Source: Haberlea rhodopensis
Lineage: Eukaryota > Streptophyta > Magnoliopsida > Lamiales > Gesneriaceae
Length of the DNA stretch: 64,000 nt
Assembly (NCBI GenBank): GCA_907163345.1
Contig: CAJQUN010000491.1
Coordinates: forward strand, 248,001-312,000
Direction: 5' to 3'
Shown: in pieces, positions 12,060 through 23,263 of the stretch
How the letters are laid out: every line of letters starts with the position of its first letter
Position numbering within the stretch: the stretch's first letter is position 1
Made by a program: the position numbers and the translations under genes
Notes under the pieces: model-generated
Told to the model about the DNA's origin: nothing
Databases searched by the model: none
The model's input: only the letters and a program-made list of their open reading frames with translations

Positions 12060-13442
12060 AGTTGGCTTTGGGAAAGTGAAAGATATTGTTGTCATACATG
12101 ATTAAGTAAATCAATAATTGATTGATTGTATCTGTAATCTTATTATGACAAATCTTTGTTTGAATATTAATATATATGGCACTTCTTCATCTATTTACCC
12201 ATGCATCTTGATGCATTGATGAAGTCCTTGAGATTGCTATAGTCCATAGAATGTGGTTACGCATATGATGGTGACCATGAAATACATTCTCGACTGCGAT
12301 TTCTAAATGTTCCTGGTCAATGAGCATTCGAGAATGGGATATCGATATATGCTCGTTAGAGACTGGTATTCATGATGTGTCTAGTGTAGTGCGCCGCGTT
12401 TCATCGGCGTTGGCTTGGAGAAGTCAGCACACATGAATAGGTGCTCATTAGGAATGAGTTCACTGAACGACCCTACTCGGAATTCTATAAGTGGTTACCA
12501 TTTGTCGAGTATAGAATTTCTAGTCATAGTTGTGCACCATTACTCCTCATGACCCGAGGCGTCATTGAGGTCTTGATAGATAGCTGTGTACTTTGATTTA
12601 ATGACTGATCACATGTGGGTCATAAAGTCATTATTTTGGGTATTCAGTGATGCTGTCAGAGGCCTATGATTGTCGTTGGGGATTCACCACTGGTCTTGAT
12701 GAACCAGGATGTCCTATGTGTTTTTCTATATATGATTCGAGGAATCTCTGGCCAGAGTGGGTAGTGCTTGTGAAAAATGAGTTTTTCATATACGCACACA
12801 ATGAATCATATAATGTGAAACAAATACATAGTTATTGAAATCATAAGGGTCTCGAGCAACCAATGCCCTTGATTCAATCGGGACATATTTAGTGAAAGGA
12901 ATGTACTGCACGCTAACTATGGCTGACAGGTTCTCGTACGTTGCTAGTCATTTGTATCTAGGTCTTCGTGAAGCGCAGATGCTAGGCGCTACCCACGATC
13001 GGTAGGTTGTTGCTGGAATTATATTTCAGTCATTGTCTATTAAAAGGAGTTTAATTGGCAATGAGGCATTCAGGGTAAGCCCAAGAAGTTGTTTGACTTC
13101 TAAAATCACAAAGGTTGTGATCCTACTGCTATGATACACTTGAGCCTCGCTGGGTCACAATCAACCGGCCGCCGATCTATCGATGAGAATTGAGACTTAA
13201 ATGTTAAGTGCTCAAATTGAGTGATTTAGTATAGATGAATTTAATTTTTGAAAGCTCCTCGTTCTAGTGGAGTTTCTATATTTGAAAGTGTTTCATCTAT
13301 AGAAAGTTCTAAAATTAAATCATTTGATATATTTATGTTTCATAATTATGTACAATGATTGTACATCAAGTTGTTCAATTGGATTGACTTACTTGGATTA
13401 TGATTTTATTGTTTTGTGTTGGCTTTTGGGCAAGTAGGAGAT
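12060..13442 (+). other. Element A 3' untranslated region
   Basis: About 1.4 kb without coding potential between the RNase H remnant and the right LTR. The last bases, GGGCAAGTAGGAGAT, are a weak polypurine tract, the primer for plus-strand synthesis. Confidence 0.6.
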
Positions 13443-13825
13443 TGTTAGCATAAAATACCCAGCAAGCCAAACGTTGGCCCGATGGGCTTTATGAGCCCTA
13501 GCCCAATAAGCTGTCTCATAAACACTATAAATATAAGGTTCACTCTAGGGTTAAATAACATTCCATTCAATACACATTCTCATAGAAAAGCCGTCATCAC
13601 ACTAGCACTGGTGACGGGCTTGTAGATCTGGTCAGGTTGATTGGACTCGAGGATCACCGCCATCAGATTGATTTCGCTGTTATCGGTAATCCCTTTTCGT
13701 GCATTTATTCGATTTATGCATGTTAATATATGAATCATACGCGATCGACCGTCCCCGGGTCAAATCTGTTTATTGTATTATTTCCGCTGCGTTTGGATCT
13801 GGCGCCGGGGTACGGAAACCCAACA
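13443..13825 (+). repeat. Right LTR of element A
   Basis: 383 bp, ending AACCCAACA immediately before the GTCTG duplication. Confidence 0.93.
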
Positions 13826-13876
13826 GTCTGATCATATTTGCATTTAACCGTGAGTGCAACGCCAATCCCATTTTGG

Positions 13877-16800
13877 TCATGAATCCCCTGAATACAAGCG
13901 TAAGTCCCTTATGTTTATAGTTGCTTTTATGGGACCTTGCGGACCTTTTAGGCGTGGGGATCTTTGAGATAAATTAACCGGATTCCTTAGCCAACCGCTG
14001 CTTGTTAGCTCACTATTGATGGATGACAAGGAGACAGGTAATGCTTATGAGGAGAGTTAATCTCGGAGCAGACATCTGAATTGATTGGTCTTAATCTTGG
14101 TGAGCTCAGTGATCTAGCTTTTGCTTTGGCTGACTCAGTGGAGGCCAAGTATGTAGGTATTACTGGAGAAGCTGCGGAGGAAATATCATCTCCAATGGAA
14201 CCTATGATGGAATGGGCTTTTGGGGCCGTACACGGGAGAATCCGGCATTTCTTCTTGATGTTGTTTCTGTGAATATCTTAAATTGAACTGTCTGCCCCCA
14301 AGTTCGTCTTTGTTTCTTGAGTTTACAGACAAAGTTCTATCCAAGTTTCCAAGGTCATCTCTTTTGGCCAGCTGGGCGTCAACCCATTGCTCTAACCAAT
14401 ATCTTTGTTTTCCATACACCTTCTCGCGTTCTGATTCTGCTGACGCTTGATATATATTGCCATTTAACTAAATTTATTGGTTTACATGTTAAATGACTTT
14501 GAGAGAGTGAAATCTTAGTAACTGACCCGATGATTCATGTAGTATTCTTTTATCCTTTCTCTCCTGATAGCAGCTTCTCTCTTGCTCAAAAAGAGGGCCT
14601 TTGACTCTTTCTTTGTCAATGTACTGTCATCCCATCTCTTTTGGCAGTTTGAATATGTCTGCACTTTTGCAGACTATATATGTGAAATCATCACATGAAC
14701 ATGGAAAAATAATTATTGTCCAATATGAAAATTTAAGAAAAATGTCTCTCTGTTTGTATTTTTATACAATTGATTATGCATTAAGGGACAAAGAACTTTG
14801 GAGACTTGCCTTGATGTCCTTTTCTCCAAATTCCTTCAACTGGTACTCTTGACAATGTGAACTATCCTTAATTCTTTCGATTCTCTCTGAGAATACTTCT
14901 GTCTGGATATTTACAATGGACTGCAGACACTTAAGGGTGTTCACAGCTTGCTGCCGAACAGCCCATGTGAGAACCCGAAAATTTGCCTAGCCCCAAATCA
15001 TATTAGCCATTCAATGGCATTGCCAAATCTTGTCATTAGTCATTCAATGACATTAAGTGCTTAACCAACCATACAATTCCATTCAACCACCATTCAATCA
15101 AATATAATAACATTAATGGTTTGCTTAAATCATGTCATTAGATGACCAACATGTGATGACCCAATTCTTTTGCCATTCATTTAGCCAATTGGTGACCCAA
15201 TCAATACCTTGCTCAAACTATGTCATTAAAAGACCAAAGTTGTGGAATTGGTAAATTTATTCACATACATTACCAATGGTTGACCACATTCATTACATGC
15301 TCAAAATCCTTTATTCATTTTGCCTCATTTATTTGACTCATTCAAGTGCCATGCCCAAATCTTGGTATCCATTTAATTGCATGATCACATCATGACATTA
15401 CCATTCAATTATCTTATTCAATCATATGGCCAAAGTTTAGGGATCCAAATTAAAATCCTCCTACATTGAATCACCTTACTCCTAAGTATATTCCCACTTA
15501 ATTACCACACCATTAGCATCCAATTATCATAATATCATGCATTCATGACTTGCTTGGCTTGACTTAATTCAAGGGATTTCTTTGGCCAAAGTTAAGGATT
15601 TAATTAATTTCCCTACCTTTAAATCACCTCAAATCCCACCAAAGAAAGGGCTATTCTTCCAAGAATCAACACCTTGGAAATCCACAACAATCTCACCAAA
15701 AGAGAGAGAGCTAGCCTACCAAGAAGCATGATTTTCTCATACTCACACACACTCATTTTCGAAAGCTTCAAGGAAGAGAGGAGGAGTTTCACACTACTTT
15801 CTCAACCCGGATCTCGCTTCGGTTATCCATCAGGTAAGTGGTTTTTGCTACAACTTCATTTCGTTTTCAAACCTTATGTATGTTTTAAATTTCGATTGAA
15901 CAACATTATGAAAAGTATGTTTTTAAATCTCAACAAGTATGTGACATGATCATGAATGAAGGACCTTGCGGAGCAACGTGCTACGTGTGTATGAGACACC
16001 ACTTGATTTGGCGGGGCAAAGTGCTACATGATGTGGGCGTGCCACATGCATGAGAGTCACCTCTTGATCCTTAAGAGCAAAGTGATATACCACGGGAGCC
16101 ACCTCTTGAATCCAATAAGTCGATATGTGAATATGTGGAGATATGTGTTTATGTGTTTATATGCCAAGATCTATGATTTTGATAAAGAAAGGTTTAAAAT
16201 GATTTCTGCTATGAAAATGTATGTGTTTTTACTATGTTCAATCGGCCCCTACTTGCTGAGTATTTCCCAAATACTCACCCCTTACCTCCCCTCCCAGACA
16301 AGGACGAAAAGTAGAGATCGAGGAAGAATTACAAGAACAATTTTGGAGATGATGATCCACGAAGAACCTCCAAGAATTTATTAGTTTTATTTACGCTTCC
16401 GCATATTTGATTTAATCGAGACAATTGTATTTTGTAATATCAATTGTAAAAGACGATTATTATTTTCTATGGAATGAATAGACTGGTTTTTATCATAGAT
16501 CTGTACACGAGGTTTGTTGATTTTGAATTAATGTTTGGAATCAATGCCGGTGTTATCGACCCCGATTTCGGGGCGTGACAGCCCAACCTCGAATAAGAGA
16601 TTGAAGCTTGACTACTCCTCTGAGTGCTCGTAATGCTTTCCTTCCCTGTAATCGTCATTAAAACATGGTAGAGGATTTCGTCACTTGTGTATAAAAGTTA
16701 TGCATGATGTTATTAGAATTTAATGCATTGGACCATACTTCTGGTTTGGCATGAATGGTGTCTTTGAAGTATTAAAAAATCCACTATGTTAGTGTTGAAC

Positions 16801-17408
16801 CCGCGTAAGTTTGTTTGTCTTGATATATTTTATCCAATTACAAAATGTTTACCATGGACACCTGATCGAACAGATTATCATTCAAAAAGAGAGCATTATT
16901 GAAAAATGTACTAGATAGCCTCGAAAAGCTGCTTGAATTCTGGTGGCGGCAAAATCTTGAATTGCCCTGTTGTATTGATAACATATTTCTGGACTATTAA
17001 CATGAATATCGGATTCTGCAGATTCTTGATCTTCATTCCCATGTTGTTGAGCATAATAGTGTTCGTAGTGAGGCTCCCAACAACTGGAGCAACCGTCTCA
17101 ACTGGCACAGTTGCAGCAAATTCACACTGTTCTGCATCTGCTTCAACCTGTGGTCTTTGTCTTGGTGCTGATAATGGGGCTAATTGCTTCGTCTTCAGCA
17201 ACTTGATCATCCATCTCTTTCTCTTCTCCTTCTGACGGCATTTTAGGAAATTGAGGCAAATCATTTTAGGTACATATCTAACCTAGTAAATCCATAAAAA
17301 TGACGTGAACACGTCTGTTTGTGCATCGTTTACCTTTTCAAACCTCGTATGTGTCTCTGAAATGAATAACTTCTTAAGTTTACTGAACCAGCTCTTCTTC
17401 TTTGCCAT
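13877..17408 (-). pseudogene. IQD (IQ67-domain) calmodulin-binding protein, disrupted
   Basis: IQD proteins bind calmodulin and scaffold microtubules. I reconstruct five minus-strand exons: 17,334-17,408 (start MAKKKSWFSKLKKLF, donor GTAAAC); 16,912-17,231 (KEKRKRW, ending AATRIQAAFRGYL); an IQ67 exon from 16,645 (KALRALRGVVKLQSLIRGW) interrupted at 16,580 and resuming at 14,965 with AVRQQAVNTLKCLQ, to 14,810; 14,527-14,658 (ALFLSKREAAIRRERIKEYY); and a last exon from about 14,455 with the C-terminal signature YLASTESAKAKARSLSSPR and the tail QRSPRLKGPQGP. A 1.6-kb solo LTR splits exon 3. Frame changes also fall in exon 2, at the start of the last exon, near 14,200 and near 14,010. Exon order and splice sites are otherwise sound, so this was a real gene that has died. 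The exon 3 donor reads GC, not GT. Confidence 0.88.
14966..16580 (+). mobile_element. Gypsy solo LTR inside IQD exon
   Basis: 1,615 bp, TGTGAGAACCCGAAA to TTTCGGGGCGTGACA, flanked by the perfect 5-bp duplication GCCCA (14,961-14,965 and 16,581-16,585). Removing it restores a continuous IQ67-domain reading frame (IRGW then AVRQQ), which proves the insertion point. A CTGAGTATTTCCCAAATACTCACCCC block near 16,257 is typical of gypsy LTRs. The 118-codon frame at 16,028-16,384 is not a gene. No second LTR or interior is present, so unequal recombination removed the rest. Confidence 0.92.
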
Positions 17409-17992
17409 CAATATCTCAGGTTTTTATAATTGATGCACCGCTAAAATTTACTTGTAGAACTAAACATTTTAACAGAGTCAAGAATATTAGCTATCTTTGT
17501 CATTTTCTTCAATAATTTCATATCCCATCTTTTCCTGATGAGTTTTTCATGTGTTTGGCACATGGGTTCCTCCATAAAGTCAGAAACAATCAGCGATGAG
17601 GGGTCTTATATTTGTGGAGAGAAACTATATGTTTATCATATTATAACTATCTTTTACTTTATAGAGTCACTGCACCCTGCCAACTTCTCTATTTTCTCAA
17701 CTTGGGTATGTTGGGTTCAGATTTGTGTCTTAAATGCTGAATATTACACTCGATCAGTTTCCCATGATCTGTCCAAAATACATGCATGGTATGATAGAAG
17801 TTGCCTGTTATAAGATTATCCGAGATAGGACTAGCAACTGGTTGATGTGAACAACTCTTTGCTTTTAAAGTCGAGATCAAGCATGTGATCATATTAAGTG
17901 ATTACTTATATGTCATTAAATATTATGTCTGTTTTTATACTTTGTTTCATGCCTAACAAATTTTAACGAGCGAGTCTGGTTTAGTTTACTGA

Positions 17993-18335
17993 CGGTGCAT
18001 TTGGATCGAGAGATTTGAAACTATGGATTTTAAATCGAATTAATTGTTTGGATAAATTTATATTCGGTGTATTTCAAATCATCTGATTTACTAATTTATG
18101 TAAATGTAATGTTAACTGTGATCAGGGGCAGACCCAGAAATAAAATTTGCGGGGGCAAATTTTTTAATGATAATTAAGGGTTGAAAAAATTTGGGGGTGA
18201 AAATTACCCACTAGTTCTGCCCCTGACTGTGATGAATTTGAAATAGATCAAAGACAGGTATTATTTCAAATCCAAATTTTCAAATTCATTCTCAAATCAA
18301 TCTCTTCATTCAAATGAAATCCATCAATCAAACAT
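17993..18335. mobile_element. Possible foldback MITE carrying a nested MITE
   Basis: The left side (GGTGCATTTGGATCGAGAG then TTTGAAA) and the right side (ATTTCAAATCC, ATTCAAATGAAATCCATCAA, TCAAACATAACA) are imperfect inverted repeats. The 103-bp hAT MITE sits in the middle. Ends and target duplication are not resolved, so this is tentative. Confidence 0.35.
18123..18225. mobile_element. hAT-type MITE (103 bp)
   Basis: Starts CAGGGGCAGA and ends TCTGCCCCTG, perfect 10-bp terminal inverted repeats. Flanked by the exact 8-bp duplication ACTGTGAT (18,115-18,122 and 18,226-18,233). An 8-bp duplication with CAGGGGC termini is the hallmark of plant hAT (Tip100-like) elements. It is non-coding and would need a transposase in trans. 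Confidence 0.9.
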
Positions 18336-19009
18336 AACATTAAAGAATTTATATATTGTAGGACAATATCACTTGGAGTTGCTAATATAACTTTTTTTTT
18401 AATTAAACAACATGTCGATTGTGCAATAGTTGCACGTGGAAAGAATTTTAAAAAAATAAAAATAAAAAAGGGTTTATTCATGTATTTCAAAATTGATTTA
18501 CTTTCGAGTTTTGATGTTGTGCCGAGTTTGAGCAATACGAGTATTAGAGTGTCACTTCTGAATATATTTATAAATTGATATAATTAAATTATCATATTTG
18601 ACGGTAATTTTATCGTTGTAAGGTATATAATGTAACAAATATATTATTTGGTACTATGAATGAGATGAGATGAGATAAATTAGTATTGAGAATGTAAAAT
18701 TATGGCTCATAACGCATGAATCAAGTATACCATACAGTGTCGAAAGTCGCTATTTAATTGATATGCATGTGTATTTTGCAAAATAATATAAGATTCTCAA
18801 GAAAGTTATTGGTCAATTGGGTCCATCAGATAAACACTCATGAATGGGCATGATAATATAACTAATCCCAAGTAGGGGTGAAAATTGAAACTGAAAAGCC
18901 TAGAAATTCAGTTTAACATGGTGAAAATCTAAAATAGGCAAGAAGACTTAAAATAGTATAGAAGGTATTTATAATAAATACTACGCTCCAGCAAAAGAAT
19001 GAAGCTAGA

Positions 19010-19120
19010 CAAGCTTGACGGTTTGGATATATTTCTTTATCTAAGCAAACGCGATTCGAACTCGAGTTTACTCAAAATGAGTAATGAGCTTTATACCACT
19101 ATGTTAAGCCTGAAAGCTCA
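19010..19120 (-). mobile_element. tRNA-derived SINE remnant
   Basis: On the minus strand, a box A-like CTTAACATAGTGG (19,097-19,109) is followed by box B GAGTTCGAATCGC (19,051-19,064) at the spacing of a Pol III promoter. There is no clear poly(A) end or target duplication. Not a functional tRNA, as no cloverleaf was seen. Confidence 0.45.
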
Positions 19121-19915
19121 ATACATAATCTTAAATATATATAATTCCAATAGTGTGACGGTCTAATATTGTAGATATGAGAACAATTCTAGAACAAGAA
19201 CTATTGTAGCTTTGGACGAGAAATTGGAAAGAAAAAAAAATTAAATTCAAGCAACTTCGAAATGGTCTATTTACATTTTACCCTCTTCATTTCACTTCAT
19301 TTTATCTAAACACTCCGGAACCAATAAAAAGATAAAAAGAATTGAAGAAAAATGTATTATCTGAATATTGATTTTTACTCTCTAAAACTTATATCCTGTT
19401 TGATCGTTGAACTCAACTTCATTTTTTTAAAAAAAATGAAATAATCTTAATATTTTTTGAAGACCAGAAGCACACTTGCACTTCATCCTTATGGGCCGAA
19501 TTATTCCACAAACATTTAGATGGGCCACAATCTTTTGCATAAGAACTCACCCAAACCTTGACCCGATTTGTACCACTACGATTTTAATATATATTATAAA
19601 AAGTTGAAAACAAAAAATAAATCTCCCTTGAATCAAACCAAGTTAAGTAATATTTAAATGTTTATAGATTTATTTATATGCTCATAAAAATGAAAAAAAA
19701 AGGATCAATTATTAAATTTCTAAAGTTTATTTATTCACATAAATGTTTATTTGACCTGTCATGAATTTTTCGATTTAAAATGTTAAAATTTTGATTGATA
19801 TCTATTTCTATTTTGTGAAATGGACGACCTATTGTATACAAGCAATATGTCATGAATATTGATATCTCATGATCTCATGGTATGCCTTTTTTCAACTACC
19901 AATAATGCAACTAAC

Positions 19916-20515
19916 TGTTAGGATTATTGGGTTTTAATCATTAAAAGCCCAATATTATTATTAATTTTGTTAATGAGAACAAAATTATGGTAAGTTAATT
20001 ATGAAAGGCAATTAGGCTAAAGAAATCCCACATTGAGTAATTGAGGCACTTATGGTTTGTTTATATTGAGATACAAATCATTAGAGTGTAGTTAAGTAGA
20101 AAAGATGGGTGCCCCTCAAGCGTCGTCCGTCCGTCCGCTCGTCGCGTCGCGTCGCGTCGCGTCGCGCGTGTCGCTGCCGCGAAGGCAGTCCTATCTTTTT
20201 ACTACTCGGATTTCTGAGAGTACTACACACTTCTTAGTGTTCGAGTGAGTCTGTCTGGGTTTCTGCTTCAACCCATACAGAGGTGTTTGGGACGTTGTAC
20301 CTTGGAACTCTCTTGTCCAGGAGGCCAGAAGTTGTAGGCGGGCAATTTAGAGTTTACGGGCACACGGTTTACTGTGGTCTCGTCCAACAACAAAGTTTCT
20401 GCCCAGTTTATTTAAACTGTTTGCTGTAAGTTTTTACTGTTTCGAGCATTTTATTATAACAGAGTATTGTGATCTTATGCTTTGTCTATTTGTTTTTAAG
20501 AAAACAGAACCAACA
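19916..20515 (+). repeat. Left LTR of element B (shortened)
   Basis: 600 bp. Lacks the ~272-bp segment with the TATA box that the right LTR has at 25,684-25,956. Contains a GTCGC pentamer array at about 20,130-20,166. Confidence 0.9.
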
Positions 20516-20680
20516 ATCGTAAACTCTAAAACTTTTTTGTTTGTTTGTTCTGTTTTATCAAAACTCAGCTTTCATATTTACTTAAGATATTGTTCATTAA
20601 TTTTTCAAAGGTTTAAACCTACTGTTTCAAAATTGCTTTGATATTATTTGTGCTCTCCTATTTGTGTTCTGTTTTAGCTA

Positions 20681-21355
20681 ATGGCTGACCAGTTTACCCA
20701 ACCACCTGCTGTGAATAATGAGATTCCGGTGATCAAATCTAGCGATACTGAGGTCGCAATGCCAATTCTGAGAAGTCCAATGCCGTTTTCTCAATTTGAG
20801 AAACCGGAAAAGTTCAAGGGTTCCAACTCTAAACGTTGGCAACAAAAGATGATGTTCTTCCTTACCACCTTGAACTTGACCAGGTTTCTGAAGGAGGAGA
20901 AACCGGTGGAGGACAAAGAGGATCCTCAATCTGCTGTGATAGTTGAGTCCTGGATGAGTGCCGACTACCTTTGTCGTAACTACATACTGAATTCTCTTGA
21001 CGATGCACTTTTTAATGTGTATTCCCCCAAGGAGACTGCTAAGAATCTTTGGGAATCGTTAGAGATAAAGTACAAAGTTGACGACGCAGGCACAAAAAAA
21101 TTTGTAGCCGGGCGATTCCATGACTATCGAATGGTAGATGGCAAGAGCGTTGTTGAGCAATGCGAAGAGCTGCAGCTGATATATCATGAACTTGCTGCCG
21201 AAGGTATGGGGCTAAATGATGCTCTCCAAGTGGCGATGATGATTGAAAAATTACCGCCATCTTCGAAGGACTTCAAGAGCTACCTAAAGCACAATCAAAA
21301 GATGATGAGTCTAGAGGATCTTATCAGGAGGCTGCGCATCGAGCAAGACAACTGA
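20681..21355 (+). pseudogene. Element B gag, N-terminal part
   Basis: 224 codons: FEKPEKFKGSNSKRWQQKM near the start, then AKNLWESLEIKYK and VAGRFHDYRMVDGKSV, the UBN2-type gag of copia elements that packages element RNA. It ends at a TGA after RIEQDN, where the gag reading frame should run on into the zinc-knuckle part at 21,380. Start chosen at the ATG that gives MADQFTQP, 165 bp after the LTR. Confidence 0.85.
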
Positions 21356-21379
21356 AAAGTTGACAAGAAATCATTTGGA

Positions 21380-22441
21380 ATGATTTCCAAGGCCAACGTG
21401 GTTGAAGTTGGGGACAACTCCCATGGGAATAAGCGCAAACGTACTTTTGAACCCAAGGGAGATACTCAGACAAGGAGGTTCACCGGTGACTGTTATGTGT
21501 ATGGTAAGCCTAACCATAAGGCCAAGGACTGCACTCAACGTCAAAACAACTGCACTCAACGTCAAAACAATGACGGTAAGAGGAAGATAGTCCCTTACAA
21601 AGGCAAAGGCAAGAGGCATGCACATGCCCACATTGCTGAGGACAATCTGAGCTCTGACATGGATGACATGCATCTGAGTGCTGTGGTATCGGAGGTGAAT
21701 CTTGCTGGAGGGAACTCCAAGGAATGGTGGGTGGACACTGGGGCTACTCGCCACATTTGCGCCAACAAATGGATGTTTAAGACCTATCAACCGGTGAATG
21801 ATGAGCACTGCTACATGGGAAATTCAGCAGTCTCAAAAGTTGAAGGCAAAGGGACGGTTGTGCTAAAAATGACTTCCGAAAAAGAGTTGACTCTTACCGA
21901 GGTGCTCCACGTGCCAGAGATCCGAAAGAATCTCATCTCCGGAGCAGTGCTGAACAAGAAAGGCTTCCGACTTGTGTTTGAGTCCGACAAAGTCATTCTG
22001 TCCAAGGGTGGTATGTTTGTGGGCAAAGGCTACTTGGCCAATAACCTCTTCAAGATGAGTGTAATGACTTTAGCTCCTAAGGCTAAGTCTAGTGTAGATG
22101 TTGAGGTTGATGTTAATGCAGCAAATGAGGCTAGCACAAGCAAAAATAATGTAATGATTGTTGCCAATGTGGCTAATAAAACTTTAAAGTTTGATTATTC
22201 TTGCGAGTCTTTACATTTGTGGCATGGTAGATTAGGACATGTGAATTATAAGTCCTTACAAAGGCTAATGTCTCTTAATCTATTGCCTAAATTTAACATC
22301 AATCATAAACACAAGTGTGAGACTTGTGTAGAGGCCAAATTAACCAAGTCATCATTCCACTCAATTGAGCGAAGCACCGAACCGTTAAACTTGATTCATA
22401 CGGATGTATGCGATCTAAAGTATGTACAATCTAGAGGCGGA
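21380..22441 (+). pseudogene. Element B gag C-terminus, protease, pre-integrase
   Basis: In order: a zinc knuckle that reads CYVYGKPNHKAKDC (second cysteine replaced by tyrosine), a duplicated CTQRQNN heptad, the aspartic protease core WWVDTGATRHIC, the pre-integrase zinc motif (HLWHGRLGH ... CETCVEAK) and the first integrase aspartate (IHTDVCD). It ends at a TGA after QSRGG where the family continues without a break, a nonsense change. Confidence 0.87.
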
Positions 22442-22444
22442 TGA

Positions 22445-23263
22445 TTGTACAAGATATTGTATGTCTACTTAATGAGAAGTAAAGATGAAGCAATTGATAT
22501 GTTCATTCACTATAAGAATGAAGTTGAGAATCAACTTGATAAAAAGATTAAAATTCTTCGAAGTGATCGAGGCGGTGAATATGAGTCACCATTTGCACAA
22601 ATATGTGCTGAGAGTGGCATTATTCATCAAACCACTGCGCCTTATTCTCCCGAGCAAAATGGTATTGCTGAAAGGAAGAATAGAACGCTTAAGGAAATGA
22701 TGAATGCAATGCTTATAAGTTCCGACTTACCTAGGAATTTGTGGGGAGAAGCTCTGCTTTCCGCCAACTATGTGCTAAACAGAGTACCACATAAAAAGTT
22801 GGATAAAACGCCTTATGAATTGTGGAAAGGTCGTGCACCTAGTTACAAATTTTTAAGGGTTTGGGGCTGTCTAGCAAAGGTACCAATTCCTCCTCCTAAA
22901 CGGACTAGGATAGGACCTAAGACAGTAGATTGTGTATTTATCGGATATGCGCAAGATAGTAGTGCCTATCGTTTTCTAGTGCATAAATCAGATAATACAG
23001 AAATGTATGTAAATACTATCATTGAGGCTAGGGATGCTTCGTTCTTTGAGGAAATCTTTCCCCACAAAACTCCGACAATGCCTGAAACCATTGTTGAGAG
23101 AAATGTGGGGGATAGAGAATCTCAAGAGAATGTAGAATCGCCTAGACGAAGCAAAAGAGCGAGAAAAGAGAAATCTTTTGGCTCGGATTTTCTAACATAT
23201 CTGTTGGAAAAAGATCCGACTACTTTCAAAGAAGCAATGTCTTCACAAGACTCTGATCTTTGA
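22445..23263 (+). pseudogene. Element B integrase
   Basis: Integrase core with ILRSDRGGEYES and the catalytic glutamate in NGIAERKNRTLKEM, followed by the copia tail KTPYELWKGR, WGCLAKV and DCVFIGY. It would insert element cDNA into the chromosome. The frame ends at TGA after QDSDL. One missing base there separates it from the reverse transcriptase frame. Confidence 0.88.

Larger units (their letters stand above)
5839..13825 (+). mobile_element. Ty1/copia element A, full-length but dead
   Basis: An 8.0-kb LTR retrotransposon with 383-bp LTRs (5,839-6,221 and 13,443-13,825) that begin TGTTAGCATAAA and end AACCCAACA. The perfect 5-bp duplication GTCTG flanks it (5,834-5,838 and 13,826-13,830). 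An initiator-Met primer-binding site follows the left LTR. Remnants of gag, integrase, reverse transcriptase and RNase H follow in copia order, all riddled with stops. Comparing the two LTRs by eye I find only two differences, both A/G, so the insertion is recent although the coding region is long dead. It must have been copied by another element's proteins. It resembles element D in its RT and RNase H. Confidence 0.93.
17409..19910. other. Former IQD upstream region, no gene
   Basis: The part adjoining 17,408 would be the IQD 5' untranslated region and promoter. The rest is AT-rich. It holds a foldback-like element of about 17,990-18,335, a hAT MITE and a SINE, but no coding region I can support. 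Confidence 0.5.

Noticed and set aside
16028..16384. 118-codon ORF
   Set aside because: It lies within a gypsy solo LTR and is unlike any known protein.
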